This document shows, one piece after another, positions 58,440 through 64,000 of a DNA stretch of 64,000 nucleotides. This DNA is from Epiperipatus broadwayi (Eukaryota > Onychophora > Udeonychophora > Euonychophora > Peripatidae): NCBI GenBank assembly GCA_028023455.1, contig JAQFVV010000021.1, positions 62,001 through 126,000 of the forward strand, read 5' to 3'. The position numbers and the translations under genes were made by a program. Below the pieces are notes generated by a model. The model was not told where the DNA came from. It made no database searches and was given only the letters and a program-made list of their open reading frames with translations. Every line of letters begins with the position of its first letter. Within the stretch, counting starts at the first letter, position 1.

Positions 58440-58560
58440 CTTAGTATTGGTATTTTAGATCTAGTGTCTGAAATATCATAGTACTTCACTGAAGATAACC
58501 AATAGCTTGAAACTGGTTTGAGGATTGGAATAGTTTCTAGAAAGAGATTTTAAATGCTTT
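58440..58560 (+). mobile_element. Possible degenerate family K fragment (K7)
   Basis: agatctagtgtctgaaat, cttcactgaagataaccaat and agcttgaaactggtttgagg follow the order of the K ribozyme region, but both catalytic boxes are altered. Confidence 0.35.
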
Positions 58561-59691
58561 CTCTTGCAGCACTTATCTAGCACTATTAGTATGTTCATTA
58601 TTTTTGTTTATGATTACAAGCTTATCAAGTTAAGTTACATGATGCATGGTGATTTTATTTACTAGAAATATAAAATATATGAATTAATTAGAGAAAGGAA
58701 ATATGTACCTAGTCTGAAAAGTCACCCTCATTTTTTTTCAAAGTCAAGTTTCGTAAAATACATTTTATAAACTCAAAATCTTTGTTAGTTGTATGAATAA
58801 AAGTAATATACTTTTAAAAAAATAATAAATCTCTATGGATAAAAGAAAATGGAATGTATATTGAAGTATCAATAAAATTAACTTTTGCGTGATATCTAGA
58901 AATAACTTCATTTAATAAGTAGATCACAAAAGCTCATGATATTCTGATCTATGTTGGTAATCATTTTCCAACTGTAATGGTCATAAAAAGAAAAAAGAAA
59001 TGGATACGTGAAAAAGGATCTGGGAAAAGAAAAAAGCAGGATAAGATAACCATTTGTTATGATTGTTATAATTTTAAAGTTTATAACTAGCTTGTGCTTT
59101 TCAAAATGTATTCATAATTTAAGGGAACTATTCTCTGTATGTTAAGATATACTTAATAGAATAATTTGTTTGAATCATAATATTTTTTACCTCCTGTGTT
59201 TCTCTAACTCATACTAACTCATACTAAATTACTATGACCTGTAATTTCAGTAAAATCTGAACTAAACTGTATAAGTGCAGTTAGGTTAACTGATTGTTGT
59301 GGTATGCACATATTATATGTAGATATTTTAAATATTTTCATGTACAAATATTAAGATTTTCACTATAAAATTATAACACATGCTGCTTAACATACCAATA
59401 ACTCAAGTCTGAATATGAGTTAGGTAAAACCTGATGTTTTTTTTTCCACATTCAATAGATTAAAAAGTTTTTTTCAGAAAGATGAAATCAGATGACATTT
59501 CATTTTTAATTGTTAAATGTTTGCTATTTCTAGATGTTAAAATGCTTTAAAAAATGATTCAACTCCATAGTCAACAATGTTTTATAAAAGATTGTTTTAC
59601 TTCATTTAAATGCCTAATTTATTTTATATTCTGTTTATCAAATCTTTGTGTATAGAATTGATATATATATATATTCATGCATTTATTTTTA
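58561..59691. other. AT-rich spacer, no recognisable feature
   Basis: Nothing recognised. Confidence 0.5.
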
Positions 59692-59807
59692 TCAGTGTGA
59701 CTTTTTATCTTTTCTATCCTATCACAATCATCCATCTATATCCTACAGCTATATAATCCATTTTATACAACCAATACACCTGAACACATACATGTGAAAA
59801 GATAAAT

Positions 59808-59872
59808 GATCTCCAATATATGTATTCATGCTGAATCAGTACTCATCAGTTGGTCCAGATCACCATCTCCAA
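59808..59872 (-). ncRNA. Hammerhead ribozyme, A11 left arm (GAAA damaged)
   Basis: Minus strand CTGATGA is intact (complement 59843-59849), stem II GTACTGATTCAGCAT folds, and inner stem I ACCAA/TTGG and outer GATC/GATC are intact, but the catalytic GAAA is shortened to GAA. Presumably inactive. Confidence 0.65.
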
Positions 59873-60282
59873 CACATATATACAATCATAATCATAGCTC
59901 AATTTATATTAAGATCACAATTTTTCAAACTTTAATGGATAAGCTTCAGTCTTCTCCATTCTCCAACTCTTCAGCCATCTATATCATTGAAAATATGATG
60001 ATGGAACTCTCAAAGTCCTTGTTGAAGCCAATATTATTGTTATACCCATGTTGACTTTAAGTCACTCTGACCTCTCATTTATAAGACCTTAATAAGTCCA
60101 TTTAAATTCACAGATGCCGGAGGGGCATAAACAAGAGCTTGAATGTTTTATCATTGGATTTTCAATGATAAGGATAGCTAAAGAGTTGGAGGGGAGAGAA
60201 GAGTGAAGCTTGTTCATTGAAGTTTGAAGATTTGCTATCTTAATAAAAACTGAGCAGTGATTGTACATAAGTGTGGGAGATG

Positions 60283-60345
60283 GAGATCTGGACCAACTGA
60301 TGAGTGCTGGTTCAGCACAATATATATATATTGGAGATCATTTAT
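60283..60345 (+). ncRNA. Hammerhead ribozyme relic, A11 right arm
   Basis: CTGATGA 60297-60303 and stem II GTGCTGG/TTCAGCAC are perfect, and stem I GATCTGGACCAA / TTGGAGATC is present, but the GAAA box has been replaced by a TA expansion. Confidence 0.65.
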
Positions 60346-60489
60346 CTTTTTCAAATTAAATGGTCATGTGTATCAGCTGTATAAGATGGAGTGCATAGGT
60401 GAAAGTCTGAGTTCAAAACCCTTCTATAAATCAGAGTGTCTTTTTATTTTATCTCAATCCTATCACAATCATCGATCAGCCTAGAAGTC

Positions 60490-60710
60490 ACATCAACCTC
60501 TTTCATTATATATGTGTGTGGGTGTCTGTGTGCAAGGGGGAAGATGGTGATCTGGATCAATGATAAGTGCTGCTTCATCATGAAATACCTTTATTAAAAA
60601 TCAATCTTTTCCACATGTTTGTGGTCATATATATTGGCTGTATATGATGGAGTGAACCATGTTAGGGAGGCTTGAAAGTTTGAGTTCATTTCCTTTGTAA
60701 TTACATTGTT
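60490..60710 (+). mobile_element. Hammerhead element family A, copy A12 (one arm)
   Basis: Arm from tatatgtgtgtgggtgtct through agatggtgatctggatcaat to gaaagtttgagttcatttcc. The ribozyme box reads ATGATAA; relic. Confidence 0.7.
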
Positions 60711-60779
60711 TTGTATAAACAATATACTTGTATTTAAAAATTGAATATTCTTCTCATCCCTCTTCTGTGTTTTTAAATG

Positions 60780-60952
60780 GGCATATCTATGTGGGAGATG
60801 GTGGCCTGAACAAATTGATGAGTACTGGTTCAGCATAAAATGCATTTATTGGAAATCATTTATTTTTTTTATCTGTATGTGATCATGTGTATCAGTTGCA
60901 TAAGATAAAATGGTTAACTTTAGGAATATTGAATGAATTCAATTCCCTTGGC
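60780..60952 (+). mobile_element. Hammerhead element family A, copy A13 (one arm)
   Basis: Arm from atgtgggagatggtggcctg to attcaattccctt. The ribozyme box reads TTGATGA and GAAA reads AAAA. Its outer end leads straight into the tetranucleotide tract. Confidence 0.7.
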
Positions 60953-61316
<364 letters not shown>

Positions 61317-62094
61317 ATTGAGATTAGACACACATACATCAATAAAGGTATATGTGCTTAAAATAAAAGTGAATTTTAAATTTAATTTTAAAATAAAATT
61401 AATTTGTTTCATCTAAGTAAATTTGTTTTAAAAAGTTATGTTATAGAAACAAAGTTTAATTAAATATAGCTAAAGGATCAGATTAATTAAGAAAAATTTT
61501 GATAAAATAGTTTATCTCAGTATTAAGGGAAACTTTAAAAACCGATTTCTTTTATTAATAAGGCTGTGATCCATGTTTCGCAAAATTTTAAAAATTTTAA
61601 TTAAAAAATTTTTTTTAGATATTAAGATAACAACTAGTATTTATCTGTGAACATGTTGTTTATCTGTCTAAAAAATTTTGTTAACATGGGTGATTAAAAA
61701 TAATTACTGCTTTGTTTTAATTATATCAGAAAATATGTTTTACAAAATTGGTAACTATATAAATAGACAACTTTAGAAAATAATTTTGTCTTTGTTCTTT
61801 GCTTGCTCACCATTTTCCAGCATTATCTTTTGCTGTCTACATCAGTTTAAAAACCATTTTCAAGCTGTTGAAGTAATCAGAATGTGCTACCAGAAGCCAC
61901 TAAAGAACTTCATTCCAGGTATTGAGCCCACAACCTGGTATGTTTAACTCCAACTGCTGAATTAAATCTTTGTGCCAACCATCTTTCTATATGTGACATC
62001 ACTGTTACAACAAATGTGTTTAAAATCCACAATAAAAATGAACAGAGTTCAATACAAACTCCATCTAGAACATGAAAACCTGATTGTTATGAAA
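61317..62094. other. AT-rich spacer
   Basis: A patch near 61900-61940 (attgagcccacaacctgg) resembles a tRNA-derived B box on the minus strand but is too weak to call. Confidence 0.4.
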
Positions 62095-62760
62095 TATTTA
62101 TGTGATGTGATGTGATGCACTGCGACTTCTCATATGGATGTAATCAGAATTCTCTCAGCCAATCTGTCTAGAGAAACCTGTTAACCACCTTTACCTTCCC
62201 TCTCCATTCTCACTTTAAGTTGTCCCATAATCTGCTCCATCCCATTTCCACAACATAATCATTGACAACTCCATGACCATCATATCTAAATCCCCTTTAT
62301 CTTTTCCCAAACCCAGCATAAAAACCAATAACTCACTTTCTGTATAATCACTTTGTTCATATTTATTCTTCCATAACTTCGTTATTTGTACCCGTTATGC
62401 TTTCAAGCATTTACATTGAATTAACAGATGCCTAATATTTTCTATGTCTTCCTTACACAACTTACAGACTAAATCAGCCACATTTTCCCATTTACATGTA
62501 TATTCCCTTGTTGCTAAAGATCCCATTCGACCCTTAAACATTAAACTACTTTCCTTGCTATTATCATAAATAACTCACACCGAATGTTCGGTTTACTTAT
62601 ATATATATATATATATAAACATAAACTCTTTTTACTCTCCATACTAGTTCTCCATCTCTCCACTCCCTATTCTTTATTAATGCATCTATTCTTTTATCCC
62701 ATTCCTTACAACTGTAACACTCAACAATCCTCCTAACACAATCATTTAGAAAATCCATTT
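62095..62760 (-). pseudogene. Non-LTR retrotransposon family B, 3' part, minus strand
   Basis: On the minus strand it matches the family B copy at 28.7-29.66 kb: caatcctcctaac-, cccattccttac-, the zinc-knuckle region (complement near 62440-62480), ggatggagcagattatggga, and ends in a catcacatcacatcaca tail at 62097-62112. It is interrupted by a TA run near 62598-62618 and by stops. Confidence 0.7.
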
Positions 62761-64000
62761 ATAATATGGCTCCACCTGTCTGAAGTTAAAATGTGGGTAC
62801 ATAAATGTAATCCAATCTTTATGTAAAAATAATTTCTTCTCAACCATATCTTAGACTTAAAATAACCAGTTTATTTATTTTATGAACAATAATGATTTAC
62901 TAAACTTTAAAAAAAAAACTCAAATAACCACAAGCCAGTAATATTCGTAAATATTAGTCAATTTAAAATTTAATTTATGTGATTTTATGTATTTATTTTG
63001 TTTTAATACTTATGCTTAATAATACTGTGTTTAGTTTTTATATTTGACATGTATATCATGGTGTACCTCTAAATATTTAAAGATGGAGATTCTACTTAAA
63101 ATTTTTCTTATCTTTGACAAATTTATTGTAAAATTTAGTGTGTATAATTGTTTACCAATCCTGCATCACAGATCTTTCTTTCTCTTAAAGAATTTTAAAA
63201 TAAAAAAAGTTTAATTTGTTGTTGTTTTTAAATTAATTGATATTTAGTTAACAAAATCCATATTTCTGAAGGTATTTGAATTTAAGTTCTGTGAATAATA
63301 TATAAATTTTGTTATGTGCAGGTCAGTGGCAATGTGTGCATATACATATTAGTTTAATAAGTGGATTTTATTTTGCTCAGAACCTTTAATTAGGCAGGTT
63401 ATTAGTTTATATGTTTAACATATTATCTGAAATTAGAAGTTAGAATATATATATATGTGTGTGTGTGCATTTATCTAGCAAACCTGTAGATATTTTTTCC
63501 ACTGTACTCAACTTTTATATATATATTGTTTTTCGTTCTGTGATAGATATAACTACCTGCTTAAGTTTGATTTTGTGTGTAATTATTCACAGATGACACT
63601 AATTTTCTCCGAATATCTCCCCATTAATTTGATTTTAATTTTACTTAGAGATATTGAGTTTTATTATGTGGTTTTACTTCTAATGCAACATAGAATCAAA
63701 TACATATTGTATGAGGCTGATTTTGTAATCAGTTTCACATTGTGAATGTTTAAATTTAATGTATTGTTTATTTTTGAAGTATGAGAGAAATGTGTGTATA
63801 TGTAGTGGATAGTGTTTATTGATATTATGGGTGGGTAATTCTTTCTTCATATATGTGTGTGTATATGTAATGTGTTTATACAAATATATAGGCAGCCTTC
63901 TTATAAAGAGAAATTGTTTTTTTAAATAAAATTTAATATAATTTTATAATAAAATATTTATTTCATAATATTGATTTTAGAATTCTCAGTGCAGTTTTAC
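62761..64000. other. AT-rich spacer to window end, no recognisable feature
   Basis: Only short TA/TG runs (63446-63468, 63517-63526) and chance frames. Confidence 0.5.

Larger units (their letters stand above)
59692..60477. mobile_element. Hammerhead element family A, copy A11 (palindromic, flanked by direct repeats)
   Basis: The left arm (about 59735-60030) and right arm (about 60150-60430) are inverted copies around a ~120-bp centre with ttatacccatgttgacttta. A ~46-bp imperfect direct repeat (tcagtgtgactttttatc... 59692-59737 and tcagagtgtctttttatt... 60431-60477, both ending atcctatcacaatcatc-gatc-like) flanks the pair. The left ribozyme has lost one A of GAAA and the right ribozyme lacks the box. 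Confidence 0.75.

Overview
The window is very AT-rich DNA (about three quarters A+T by eye) from an animal, most likely an invertebrate. No host gene with exons could be identified. What can be recognised is mobile DNA: a Penelope-like retroelement, RTE-type and two other non-LTR retrotransposon families, a probable pogo/Tigger-like DNA element, MITE-like hairpins, tRNA-derived retroposons and many microsatellites. CpG to TpG/CpA decay between RTE copies suggests germline CpG methylation. I cannot name the species.

The main result is three sequence-unrelated families of short interspersed elements that carry type I hammerhead self-cleaving ribozymes. I call them A, K and L. Family A (about 13 loci) has a core CTGATGA, a stem II hairpin, GAAA, a 3-bp stem III and an AUA cleavage triplet; cores are intact at about 23.6 and 53.5 kb. 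Family L (49.06-49.85 kb) is one large palindrome with an intact, fully foldable hammerhead in each arm. Family K (about 7 loci) has the very short stem III GAAAC-UA-GUC known from Penelope-like elements and retrozymes, and one locus repeats with a 430-nt period. Many A and K loci, and the single L locus, are inverted repeats, so ribozymes are encoded on both strands. This resembles retrozymes (small non-autonomous circRNA-linked retroelements), but the palindromic layout is unusual.

Layout: 0-1.4 kb, Penelope-like RT and GIY-YIG endonuclease, abutting an A element cut inside its ribozyme. 2-12.6 kb, AT-rich spacer with hairpins, a K element and a tRNA-like retroposon. 12.6-14.1 kb, an inverted array of ~335-bp units (foldback-like). 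15.3-18.7 kb, A elements and a MITE. 19.8-25.9 kb, 5'-truncated RTE, K, A and K elements and a near-perfect palindrome. 27-31.6 kb, RTE scraps, a LINE with a (CACAT)n tail, a mariner-like remnant and a terminal-inverted-repeat element around a tRNA-like core. 32.3-36.3 kb, two RTE copies tail to tail, one nearly full length. 37.4-38.5 kb, the C-terminal part of a third LINE with an intact reading frame and zinc knuckle. 41.2-46 kb, an A element split by a ~1.9 kb unknown insertion, then two RTE fragments head to head. 46.4-54.3 kb, tRNA-derived retroposons with target-site duplications, the L palindrome inside an A element, K, RTE, and a pogo-like element inside another A element. 54.3-59.7 kb, essentially featureless. 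59.7-61.3 kb, an A cluster and a long GATA tract. 62.1-62.8 kb, another LINE copy.

Functionally, the LINE and Penelope enzymes would be the candidate trans-acting machinery for the non-autonomous hammerhead elements and tRNA-derived retroposons. That link is inference; no shared 3' tail proves it here.
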